From assembly GCA_050329415.1 (NCBI GenBank), contig JBHJOS010000181.1, positions 1 through 28,849 of the forward strand: a stretch of DNA of 28,849 bases, read 5' to 3'. The notes under the pieces were generated by a model, which worked only from the letters and a program-made list of their open reading frames with translations, was not told the DNA's origin and did no database searches. Positions within the stretch are counted from its first letter, which is position 1, and each line of letters begins with the position of its first letter. Below, in pieces: positions 1 through 5,983 of this stretch. The stretch comes from JANNOG01 sp050329415. GTDB lineage: Bacteria > Actinomycetota > Actinomycetes > Actinomycetales > JBBAYJ01. Made by a program: the position numbers and the translations under genes.

Positions 1-150
1 GGCGAGGCGATCCCGCCGGCCCCCGAGCGCGCCCTGCCGTTGCTCGCCATCCTCGTCGATGACCCGGTCGACGTGGTGCGGCGCAGTGCCGCCAACCATC
101 TGAACGACCTCTCGCGGACCCACCCGCAGCTGGTGCTGAGCCGTTTCGAC
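1..150 (+). pseudogene. 3' part of a DNA alkylation repair (HEAT-repeat, AlkD-like) gene, broken
   Basis: The reading frame is open from the left edge. It encodes a helix pair with the pattern DDPVDVVRRSAANHLND followed by a second helix ending near HPQLVL, which is the HEAT-like repeat style of the AlkC/AlkD DNA alkylation repair family. AlkD-type enzymes remove alkylated purines such as 3-methyladenine. After about residue 50 of the visible part the frame stays open to a stop at 403-405, but the sequence becomes Pro/Arg/Ala-rich without helical pattern. It also runs through a tRNA fragment, so the true C-terminus is gone. The start lies outside the window. I infer a gene truncated by recombination; the family call rests on a short stretch. 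Confidence 0.5.
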
Positions 151-352
151 CTGCTGGCGGTTCCGTCAAGCATCAACCGAGCCCGGACAACGAACCGGTG
201 CGCCCGGCCCGCACCACCGGCGCCCGCTGCGCGCCCACGTGACACGAGTCGTGACACGAACTGGGGTCGATCAGAGCGCATGACGCAAGTTCCGACGGCA
301 CCGCGGAAGACAAAGTCGCTGGTAGAGCCCAGGGCTGCCAGCCCCCGGTACT
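151..352. other. non-coding junction sequence with a 10-bp direct repeat
   Basis: I see no gene here. The stretch links the alkylation-repair remnant to the tRNA fragment. It carries two copies of CGTGACACGA (238-247 and 250-259, 12-bp period) and an internal 11-bp palindrome CACGAGTCGTG. A D-arm-like piece, GGTAGAGCCC, lies at 321-330, followed by about 22 bases that do not fit a tRNA. Short direct repeats beside a tRNA 3' end can be recombinase arm sites, but no integrase is present to support that here. Confidence 0.4.
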
Positions 353-394
353 CTTCCAAACTGACGGTGCGGGTTCGATTCCCGTCGCCCGCTC
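353..394 (+). repeat. 3' half of tRNA-Gly(UCC), likely attachment-site remnant
   Basis: The sequence reads as the anticodon loop CTTCCAA, the 3' anticodon strand ACTGA, a complete T arm (GCGGG, TTCGATT, CCCGT) and the 3' acceptor strand CGCCCGC plus the discriminator base. These match the 3' half of an actinobacterial tRNA-Gly with a UCC anticodon. The 5' acceptor strand GCGGGCG is absent upstream, and the 5' anticodon strand cannot pair with ACTGA, so this is not a working tRNA. A tRNA 3' half is what tyrosine-recombinase elements carry at their attachment site. The position between two truncated genes supports an integration or excision scar. No integrase or intact tRNA-Gly is in the window. 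Confidence 0.65.
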
Positions 395-424
395 TCCTTC
401 TGTGACCAGCCCAAACACCGCCGG

Positions 425-652
425 TGCAAGTCGCTGACGGCCATCAGCCTCGGCGGCGGCCCCACCATCATCCAGGACTTCCTCGCCGCAGGGCTGGTGG
501 ACCACCTTCATGTCGTGGTGGTCCCGATCCTGCTCGGCCCGGGGCGTACGCTCTGGAACGGGCTTGGGGGCATCGAGAAGGATCACCGGGTCGAGGCCAC
601 GTCGTCCCCGAGCGGAGTTGCCCATGTGACCTTCAACCGTGCGGACCGGTGA
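425..652 (+). pseudogene. C-terminal fragment of a RibD_C / dihydrofolate-reductase-like protein
   Basis: The frame ending in TGA at 650-652 encodes SLGGGPTIIQDFLAAGLVD followed by a strand ending VPILLGPG and a C-terminal strand ending VTFNRADR. This is the typical last third of RibD C-terminal-domain proteins, NADPH-dependent reductases related to dihydrofolate reductase. The nucleotide-binding N-terminal part (about 110 residues) is missing. The frame runs upstream without a start into the tRNA fragment. I read it as a gene whose 5' part was lost in the same event that left the tRNA scar. Function is presumably lost. Confidence 0.7.
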
Positions 653-747
653 GCGCCCTCGATCCCGGTCCTCGGCGGAGAAGGCCCGTGCGGCGGTCCC
701 GGCGGGCCTCTTCATTCCGGCCGCAGCTCTTGACACCGGGAGGTGCC

Positions 748-1188
748 ATGACGATCAGACTCGAGAACGTCGCGATCGCCGTCCGTGATCTCGAAGCCGC
801 GATCGCCTTCTTCACCGACCTCGGCCTGACAGTGCTCGGACGCGCCCGGGTCAGCGGCGAGTGGGCGGACACCGCCGTCGGTCTGGACGGCAACACCGTC
901 GACGTCGCCATGCTCCAGACACCCGACGGCAACGGTCGCCTCGAGATGTTCCAGTACGTGCACCCGGACGCGATCGAGGCCGAGCCCGTCCAACCGAACA
1001 CCATCGGCATGCACCGCATCGCCTTCGTTGTCGACGATATCGACGCCGCCCTCGAGATCGCAGCTCGGCACGGCTGCCATCCGCTGCGCGGCGTCGCCAC
1101 CTACGAGGACGTCTACCAGCTCACCTACCTCCGCGGCCCCAGCGGCATCCTCGTGATGTTCTCCGAAGAACTGCAGAAGGGGGTCTGA
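748..1188 (+). CDS. VOC family (glyoxalase/bleomycin-resistance fold) protein
   Basis: The 146-residue protein has two beta-alpha-beta-beta-beta modules, the first starting ENVAIAVRDLEAAIAFF and the second MHRIAFVVDDIDAALEIA. This is the vicinal-oxygen-chelate fold used by glyoxalase I, extradiol dioxygenases and drug-binding proteins. The ATG at 748 is preceded by GGGAGGTG, so this start is preferred over the longer open frame upstream. Of the four usual metal ligands, the first His is replaced by Asn (ENVAI) and the last Glu appears to be Met (ILVMF), while the central Glu and His remain. A classical metal-dependent glyoxalase is therefore unlikely; the substrate is unknown. It is single-cistron and convergent with the next gene. 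Confidence 0.85.
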   Translation: MTIRLENVAIAVRDLEAAIAFFTDLGLTVLGRARVSGEWADTAVGLDGNTVDVAMLQTPDGNGRLEMFQYVHPDAIEAEPVQPNTIGMHRIAFVVDDIDAALEIAARHGCHPLRGVATYEDVYQLTYLRGPSGILVMFSEELQKGV

Positions 1189-1209
1189 CGAGGTCGAGGT
1201 CACCTCGTC
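1187..1209 (+). terminator. stem-loop at the VOC gene stop codon
   Basis: GACGAGGT (1187-1194) pairs perfectly with ACCTCGTC (1202-1209) around a 7-base loop, beginning inside the TGA stop of the VOC gene. There is no T tract, which is usual for hairpin terminators in high-GC actinobacteria. It lies between two convergent genes. Confidence 0.45.
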
Positions 1210-1319
1210 CCCACCGGCCGCGGCGGCGGCGCGCTCGTGCTGCGCCCGCAGGGCGTGTCGTGACGTACTGGAACCCCAGCCGCGATCGGAAGGCTCGGTC
1301 GTCCACCGTGCTCCGCTGC

Positions 1320-1892
1320 TCAGCGGTAGTGCCGTTCGCCGCGCGCGGCCTTCGCCACGACGTCGGCGATTCGTGCGGCCCGGGTCGCCGGGGTTTTGAT
1401 CCGCGAGAGGCGGAAGTAGATCCGGAACCGCTCCACCGAGGGCAGGCCATCGACGAAGGCCGCGGCGGCGGGGTTCGCCTCGAGGGCAGCCTGGAGGTCG
1501 GCCGGCGGCTGGGCATCCTTCTGTCGGTATGCCTGGTCCCATCGGCCGTCGCTCTTCGCCCGCTCGACCTCGGCGAGGCCCGGCGGCCGCATCCTGCCCT
1601 CGCGCGTGAGGCGCTCGACGTGGGCGACATTGATCTGTGACCACGAGGAGTTCCGGCGTCGCGGGGTGAAGACCTGCTGGACGTAGTCGTCGTCGAAGCG
1701 CTTGAGCATGCCGTCGATCCACCCGTGGCACAGGGCCACCTCGAGCGCCTCGTCCCATGTCATGCCGGGCGCCGACGAGGACTTCTTGCGCAGCTTCAGC
1801 CGGACGCCGCCGGGAGACGGATCGTTGTCGAGGTAGACCTCCCACTCCTCGACGGTGAGATCGAGCAGCGGCTTGTCCTCGAAACTCACCAT
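1320..1892 (-). CDS. YdeI/OmpD-associated family protein
   Basis: The 190-residue protein shows the family pattern: an N-terminal stretch with LTVEEWEVYLDND, then LRKKSSSAPGMTWDEALEVALCHGWIDG, then FTPRRRNSSWSQIN, and a C-terminal helical part with SRIKTPATRAARIADVV. Family members have been linked to bacteriocin protection and peptide sensitivity in enterobacteria; the biochemical role is unknown. The start MVSFEDKP at 1892 is chosen because the family homology begins there; upstream residues are low-complexity. No clear ribosome binding site precedes it. A short leader frame (1886-1906) overlaps the start and may couple translation. A 6-bp hairpin (1313-1326) overlaps the stop codon. Confidence 0.85.
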   Translation of the reverse strand: MVSFEDKPLLDLTVEEWEVYLDNDPSPGGVRLKLRKKSSSAPGMTWDEALEVALCHGWIDGMLKRFDDDYVQQVFTPRRRNSSWSQINVAHVERLTREGRMRPPGLAEVERAKSDGRWDQAYRQKDAQPPADLQAALEANPAAAAFVDGLPSVERFRIYFRLSRIKTPATRAARIADVVAKAARGERHYR

Positions 1893-1906
1893 GCGACGCC
1901 CGCCAT
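1886..1906 (-). CDS. possible six-residue leader peptide (MAGVAW) overlapping the YdeI-family start
   Basis: On the minus strand a TACCCT hexamer (1913-1918) is followed by exactly six bases and an ATG at 1906. That ATG opens a frame of six codons whose TGA overlaps the ATGGTGA at the start of the YdeI-family gene. The spacing is the same as at other putative leaderless starts in this window. If real, ribosomes would terminate on the next start codon, replacing the missing Shine-Dalgarno sequence. The frame is too short to be supported statistically. Confidence 0.25.
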   Translation of the reverse strand: MAGVAW

Positions 1907-2116
1907 GAGGCGAGGGTAGAGCGGGGTCCGCGCACGGTGCCCGCGCTGTGTCCGCGCTGTCGGTCGGAGCCCGACGACGACCACGGCACCTCGGCAGCTG
2001 TGAACTCCGGATCACAGCTGGCGGCGGAGTTCGTCGGCGGCGAGGAGGACGACGGGCTGGTCGACACCTTCGTCCCCATGAACACTCAGCAGCTCCGGCG
2101 CGAATCACCCGGAGCC

Positions 2117-2145
2117 CGGTGACGGAAGGGACCCTCCCGTCACCG
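2117..2145 (-). terminator. strong stem-loop at the 3' end of the CDF transporter gene
   Basis: CGGTGACGG (2117-2125) and CCGTCACCG (2137-2145) form a perfect 9-bp stem around an 11-base region that itself contains GGG-CCC. The hairpin overlaps the last codons and stop of the minus-strand transporter gene. There is no U tract. It is the best terminator candidate of the left part. Confidence 0.6.
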
Positions 2146-2790
2146 AGGCGTGACAGCGCAGTCGTCGCACTGCTCCCCCCGCCACGCCCGCACGCCCTCC
2201 CGGGCCGCGACGGCGGCGATGACGAGGGCCGCGACCGGGTCGGCCCAGGACCAGCCCAGCCAGGCCGTCAGGACGAGGCCGACCAGCAGGACGGCCGACA
2301 GGTGGGTGCACAGCAGAGTCTGCGTGGCGTCCGTCACGACCGTCGCCGACCCCAGCTCACGGCCAGTGCGGCGCTTGACCCACACCAGCAGGGGCATCAC
2401 CACGACGGACACGGCCGCCAGCCCGATGCCGACCGGCGAGGGCTCCGCCTCGCCGCGACCGAGCAGGAAGCGTGAGGCGTCGACGGTGATCCAGGCCGCG
2501 AGCGCCAGGAACGAGACCGCGATGAGCCGCAGCGCGAGCCGTTCGCGGGCCTCGGGCACCCGCGACCGGAACTGCCAGATCACCACCAGGGCGCTGGAGA
2601 CCTCGAGGAACGAGTCGACACCGAAACCGATGAGCGCGGTCGAGGACGCCACGGCGCCCGCGGCCACCGCCACCACGCCCTCGACGAGGTTGTAGCCCGC
2701 GGTCGCGTACGCCAGGTGCAGGCTGCGACGGTGGAGCCGGGCGCGTCGCCCCGGGGTGAGGACGGCGGCAGCTGCGCCGGTGGCGCTCAC
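2140..2790 (-). CDS. CDF-type cation transporter of the ArsR-linked type
   Basis: The 216-residue membrane protein has about six hydrophobic helices and no C-terminal cytoplasmic ferredoxin-like domain, so it is a short cation-efflux (CDF-related) protein. Candidate metal residues in the membrane are Asn34, Asp59 and Glu63 (GFGVDSFLEVSS) and Asp154 with Cys161 (VVTDATQTLLC). The C-terminus carries a CxxC pair (Cys208, Cys211). The cysteines suggest a soft metal such as cadmium or lead; this is inference. The GTG start at 2790 shares the sequence GTGA with the stop of the upstream ArsR gene, so the two are translationally coupled and presumably induced together by the metal. Confidence 0.8.
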   Translation of the reverse strand: MSATGAAAAVLTPGRRARLHRRSLHLAYATAGYNLVEGVVAVAAGAVASSTALIGFGVDSFLEVSSALVVIWQFRSRVPEARERLALRLIAVSFLALAAWITVDASRFLLGRGEAEPSPVGIGLAAVSVVVMPLLVWVKRRTGRELGSATVVTDATQTLLCTHLSAVLLVGLVLTAWLGWSWADPVAALVIAAVAAREGVRAWRGEQCDDCAVTPR

Positions 2791-3164
2791 CCCCCCACCG
2801 CCGCGACGCCGGACCCGGGCGCGGCGGGGCACAGCGCGACCGCGGAGCCGGTGGCCGCCAGCACGCCCTCCGCAGCCACGAGCAGGTCCATGAGCTCGGG
2901 CCGCGTCAGTGCGTAGAACGACTGTCGGCCCTCGGTGCGGCTGTCCACCAGTCCGCAGTCGCGCAGGCAGGCGAGATGCTGGGACACCGTCGACTGGGCC
3001 AGCCCCAGCTCGCCGGTCAGGTCCATCACCCGTGCCTCCCCGGCGGCGAGCCGTTGCACGATCCGCAGCCGGGTCCCGTCCGCCAGCGACCGGAACAGGG
3101 CCACGGCGGGGGTCATCCCGGCCGCGATGTCCGCGGCGACACACACACCGCCCTCTCGATTCAT
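2787..3164 (-). CDS. ArsR-family metal sensor, CmtR-like (three cysteines)
   Basis: The 125-residue repressor has a winged helix-turn-helix (LGLAQSTVSQHLACLRDCGLV, wing EGRQSFYAL). Two cysteines in the recognition helix, Cys66 and Cys70 (CLRDC), and one near the C-terminus, Cys112 (ALCP), reproduce the arrangement of the Cd/Pb sensor CmtR of M. tuberculosis (Cys57, Cys61, Cys102 from memory). I infer a thiophilic-metal sensor that releases DNA on binding Cd(II) or Pb(II). The start at 3164 is preferred over 3191 because the inverted repeat and -10 element (3176-3203) would otherwise lie in the coding region. It is coupled to the transporter by a 4-base overlap. Confidence 0.85.
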   Translation of the reverse strand: MNREGGVCVAADIAAGMTPAVALFRSLADGTRLRIVQRLAAGEARVMDLTGELGLAQSTVSQHLACLRDCGLVDSRTEGRQSFYALTRPELMDLLVAAEGVLAATGSAVALCPAAPGSGVAAVGG

Positions 3165-3175
3165 CGGCACCAAGC

Positions 3176-3203
3176 GATGGTATCGCCCCACGGCGATGCC
3201 ATC
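3176..3203 (-). promoter_or_regulatory. 12-4-12 inverted repeat, candidate ArsR operator with -10 element
   Basis: GATGGTATCGCC (3176-3187) and GGCGATGCCATC (3192-3203) are inverted copies with one mismatch around a 4-base spacer. The minus-strand hexamer TACCAT (3178-3183) inside the downstream arm is a plausible -10 element, 13 bases before the ATG at 3164. ArsR-family operators are typically long imperfect palindromes overlapping the promoter of their own operon, so autoregulation is the natural reading. Confidence 0.6.
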
Positions 3204-3242
3204 TCGGCGACGAGGCCGGCGCCGCCGTCGATCCGGGAACGG

Positions 3243-4043
3243 TCAGCCGGGCCCGAAGCGCTCCACCCGGATGTCCCCGGGCGGCACTCCCAGGCCGAGT
3301 ACGAGGGCCTCGGCGTGACCCGCGAACGCGGCCGAGCCGCAGACGTACACCGTCGCCCCGGGGAGCAGCGCCGGCGCGAGATCCTCCGCCCGCAGCCTGC
3401 CGGGCGGCCTGGGGCATTCGGGTGGGGCCGACCGGGTGTACACGACCGTGCTCTCGTCGCCGTACTCCCCTGCATAGATCAGGTCCGCGGGGGACCGCAC
3501 GGACACGACGAGCCTCACCGGCACCTCCGCCGCCCGCCGCCGCCGGTGCCGCAGCATCGCCATCAGGGGGACCACGCCGGAGCCGCCCCCGACCAGCACC
3601 GCCGGGACGTCGCCGCGCCAGACGAACCAGCCGCCGAAGGGTCCCCGCACGGTCAGCTCGTCGCCCGGCTCGACGGCGTCGAACAGGTAGGCCGAGACCT
3701 CCCCGTCGAGCAGCCGCTCGACGGTCAGCTCGATGTGGCCCTCGTCGTCGGGCGGGCTCGCGACGCTGTACGACCGCTCGGCCCGGTAGCCGTCGGCAGC
3801 GACGAGGCGGACGACGTAATGCTGGCCGGCGACGTGGCGCTGCCAGTCGGGAAGCGTCAGCCGGTAGGTCCGGACCCGCGCCGCCTCGGGCCTGACCTCG
3901 ACCACCCGAGCCGTCTGCCAGTGCCGACGGGCGCCTCCGGGCGGCAGTCGGCGCGGCGGCGACGCCGTCATCGCGGGCAGCTGCGGCAGCCCGCCACCGA
4001 CCGCCCGGGCCGGTGGCGCCGGTCCGACGGCGGGGTCAGTCAC
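3243..4043 (-). CDS. FAD/NAD(P)-binding ferredoxin-reductase-type flavoprotein
   Basis: This is a ferredoxin-NADP reductase-like protein. The FAD domain carries RSYSVASPP (the RxYS flavin motif) and GPFGGWF; the pyridine-nucleotide domain carries VGGGSGVVPLMAML and the C-terminal YVCGSAAFAGHAE and ERFGPG. There is no 2Fe-2S domain. The GTG at 4043 is chosen because a GGAGGAG ribosome site precedes it by about ten bases and it overlaps the end of the upstream molybdoenzyme gene, giving 266 residues. An ATG at 3971 would give 242 residues, without the Pro/Ala-rich lead. In actinobacteria this pair is recurrent, and the flavoprotein probably passes electrons between NAD(P)H and the Mo enzyme or a carrier. 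Confidence 0.85.
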   Translation of the reverse strand: MTDPAVGPAPPARAVGGGLPQLPAMTASPPRRLPPGGARRHWQTARVVEVRPEAARVRTYRLTLPDWQRHVAGQHYVVRLVAADGYRAERSYSVASPPDDEGHIELTVERLLDGEVSAYLFDAVEPGDELTVRGPFGGWFVWRGDVPAVLVGGGSGVVPLMAMLRHRRRRAAEVPVRLVVSVRSPADLIYAGEYGDESTVVYTRSAPPECPRPPGRLRAEDLAPALLPGATVYVCGSAAFAGHAEALVLGLGVPPGDIRVERFGPG

Positions 4044-4636
4044 CGTCGTAGCGCTCCTCCGCCCACGGGTCCCCGCGCTGGTGGTAACCGCGGGTCTCCC
4101 AAAACCCCGGCTCGTCGTGGTCGAGCACTCGCAGCCCGGCGACCCCACTTGGAGCTCTTCCAGAAGTACAGGTGCGGCACGAGCATCCGGACGGGCCCGC
4201 CGTGCTCCACCGGCAGGGGCCGGCCCTCGTGCTCCCACACCAGCCACGCCCGGCCGCCGGTCACGTCTTCGATCGGCAGGTTGGTGGTGTAGCCGGTGCT
4301 GGACCACGCGACGACGTGACTCGCCCCGGGAGCCACGTCGACCTCCGCGAGCAGGTCGTCGAGAGGGATCCCGGTGAACGACGTGTCGAGCTTGGACCAC
4401 GTGGTCACGCAGTGGATGTCGCCCCGCCAGGTCCGCGCGGACATGCCCGCGACATCGGACCACGTCCACTCCCGCGGAGCGGCCACCAGGCCGTCGACCC
4501 GGAACGACCACCGGTCGAGGCGGACGTTGGGCGTCGCCTCCGCGGTGAGCACCGGGAAGGAGGACCCGACGTCGTACTGGCCGGGGGGCAGACGCGGGTC
4601 GCGTCCCCGCCGCCCCTGGAAGACCTTGGCAGCCAC
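4036..4636 (-). pseudogene. sulfite-oxidase-like molybdopterin oxidoreductase, frameshifted
   Basis: The product belongs to the sulfite oxidase / YedY (MsrP-like) fold. It has DPRLPPGQYDVG near the N-terminus, WSFRVDGLV, then GDIHCVTTWSK, whose Cys is the expected molybdenum ligand, WSSTGYTTNLP, and GGPVRMLVPHLYFWKSSKW. After KSSKW the frame is lost. Removing one base from the run of four C at 4143-4146 (plus strand) restores VAGLRVLDHDEPGFWETR and a natural end at 4036, with a stop overlapping the reductase start. The coding length 601 shows the extra base. This is either a true one-base insertion or a homopolymer sequencing error. A GTG at 4636 has GGGAGG four bases ahead; GTG 4663 is an alternative start. 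Confidence 0.8.
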
Positions 4637-4663
4637 CGGACCTCCCACCGCGGACGCACGCAC

Positions 4664-4858
4664 CAGGCGACCGCCTCCGCAGGCTACCCGTCGCCCGTGA
4701 CCCGGGTCCCCGGGCCCGTGCCAGCGCCTCCTGAGCCAGGTCCTCGGCGGCCCCGGCGTCGCGGGTCAGGGTCCGTGCGAACCCGGGTGCAGGAGTCCGA
4801 CCACGGGTGCCATTGGCCTCGGCTGCCAGGCCCCGCCGCCGGGCGGGGCATCGGTCAC
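4664..4858 (-). pseudogene. remnant of an ECF sigma factor N-terminus
   Basis: On the minus strand about 25 codons (4710-4780) read FARTLTRDAGAAEDLAQEAL, the region-2 signature of ECF/SigJ-like sigma factors. The rest of region 2 and all of region 4 are missing. Upstream, a GTG at 4858 opens VTDAPPGGG, a common beginning for this family, but in another frame. At least one frameshift and a large deletion would be needed to explain it. It lies directly before the molybdoenzyme gene. The identification rests on one short motif. Confidence 0.35.
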
Positions 4859-4994
4859 GACGGCGAAGCGTACGACCGCCCACCGAGAACGACGGAGACC
4901 GAGGGCTCCGGTCACACGGGGTCACAGAGGGGTCGCAACTACCCGGGAGCGTGAGGGAGCTCGCCGGAGCCGACGTCAGGGACCGGGTGAGGCG
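4859..4994. other. intergenic, no gene seen
   Basis: Together with the sigma remnant this makes about 330 bases without an intact gene, between the molybdoenzyme and the SDR stop. I found no convincing hairpin, repeat or coding pattern in it. Confidence 0.5.
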
Positions 4995-5756
4995 TCAGCG
5001 GGGGGCCATCCGCAGCGCCCCGTCCAGGCGGACGGTCTCGCCGTTCAGCATGGGGTTGGCGACGAGGTGGGAGACCAGAGCGGCGAACTCCTCGGGCCGG
5101 CCGAGCCGGCTCGGGTGCGGGACCTGGGCACCCAGGGACTGCCGGGCCGCCTCGGACAGCCCGGCGAGCATCGGGGTGTCGAAGATGCCCGGGGCCACGG
5201 CACAGACCCGGATGCCGTGCTGGGCGAGGTCCCGGGCGGCGCAGATCGTCAGCCCGTGGACCCCGGCCTTCGACGCGGCGTAGGCGGCCTGGCCGACCTG
5301 GCCCTCGAAGGCGGCCACCGACGCCGTCATGACGACGACGCCTCGCCCGCCGTCGCGGGGCTCCAGGCGGGCCATCCGCTCGGCAGCGAGCCGGAGCACG
5401 TTGAAGGTCCCCACGAGGTTGACGTCCACGACCTCCCGGAAGCGGTCGAGGGACAGCGGTCCCTCCCGGCCGAGGATGCGTCCCGGTGTCGCCACGCCCG
5501 CGCAGGTCACGACCACCCGGAGGTCGCCGAGCTCCTGGGCCGCATCGAGCCCGGCGGACACGTCCGCCGGGGACCTCACGTCCGTAGGCGAGAACCGGAC
5601 CCGCGCCCCCAGGGACTCCGCCACCGCGGCGCCGGGCGAGGACGACAGGTCGGCGATGACGGCCGACGCCCCCTCCCCCACCAGCCGCTCGACCACTGCC
5701 CGGCCGAGGCCGGACGCTCCCCCCGTCACCAGGGCCACGACTCCGTCGACAGGCAC
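4995..5756 (-). CDS. short-chain dehydrogenase/reductase (3-hydroxyacyl-CoA dehydrogenase type-2-like)
   Basis: The 253-residue protein is a classical SDR: nucleotide-binding TGGASGLG (residues 11-18), CAG at 85-87 in place of NAG, and the catalytic set Asn113, Ser146, Tyr159, Lys163 (VMTASVAAFEG, YAASK). The order of motifs, the CAG variant and AFEGQVGQAAYAASKAG resemble the HSD10 / 3-hydroxyacyl-CoA dehydrogenase type 2 group, which oxidises 3-hydroxyacyl-CoA or similar alcohols with NAD+. The GTG at 5756 is chosen because homology begins at VDGVVALVTGG; the longer open frame upstream is low-complexity. No strong ribosome site is visible. It stands alone. Confidence 0.85.
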   Translation of the reverse strand: MPVDGVVALVTGGASGLGRAVVERLVGEGASAVIADLSSSPGAAVAESLGARVRFSPTDVRSPADVSAGLDAAQELGDLRVVVTCAGVATPGRILGREGPLSLDRFREVVDVNLVGTFNVLRLAAERMARLEPRDGGRGVVVMTASVAAFEGQVGQAAYAASKAGVHGLTICAARDLAQHGIRVCAVAPGIFDTPMLAGLSEAARQSLGAQVPHPSRLGRPEEFAALVSHLVANPMLNGETVRLDGALRMAPR

Positions 5757-5920
5757 GGGTCCCACCCTGTCAGGTCGACCGACTCGGTCGCTGCGCCCCG
5801 CCCACCCGAGTCCACCATCGCGCGTATGCGGCTGATCGTGCCGAAGGGTATGGCGCGACCCGCCCAGGTGAGCTACTGTCCGCGCACGGGCGATGACTCC
5901 CATGTCCCGCCCGGCCAACT

Positions 5921-5946
5921 TCGGCCACCCGACGGTGCGTGGCCGA
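5921..5946 (-). terminator. stem-loop 38 bases after glcF
   Basis: TCGGCCAC (5921-5928) and GTGGCCGA (5939-5946) form a perfect 8-bp stem with a 10-base loop, downstream of the glcF stop on the minus strand. There is no T tract. It is a plausible end for the glcDEF transcript. Confidence 0.4.
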
Positions 5947-5983
5947 CCCCGAATCACCCAGCAGGCGGCGATCCGACCGGCCG

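Noticed and set aside
320..394. A functional tRNA gene
   Set aside because: The 5' acceptor strand and a pairing anticodon stem are missing; only the 3' half is tRNA-like.
173..736. Minus-strand 187-residue frame across the left scar
   Set aside because: It is antisense to the tRNA 3' half and the RibD_C fragment; the RESNPH-like peptide it contains is the familiar artefact of translating a tRNA T arm.
1313..1326. CCGCTG-CT-CAGCGG hairpin as a separate terminator
   Set aside because: The loop of two bases is too tight and it overlaps the stop codon of the YdeI-family gene; mentioned only with that gene.
2010..2100. Short minus-strand coding-like stretch (ELLSVHGDEGVDQPVV...)
   Set aside because: It is bounded by stops within about 31 codons, has no start, and matches no family I recognise; possibly a gene remnant but not supportable.
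3243..4925. A 560-residue minus-strand frame spanning the reductase, the molybdoenzyme and the sigma remnant
   Set aside because: Only the last ~266 residues match a family; the rest runs antiframe through the molybdoenzyme gene and is high-GC read-through.
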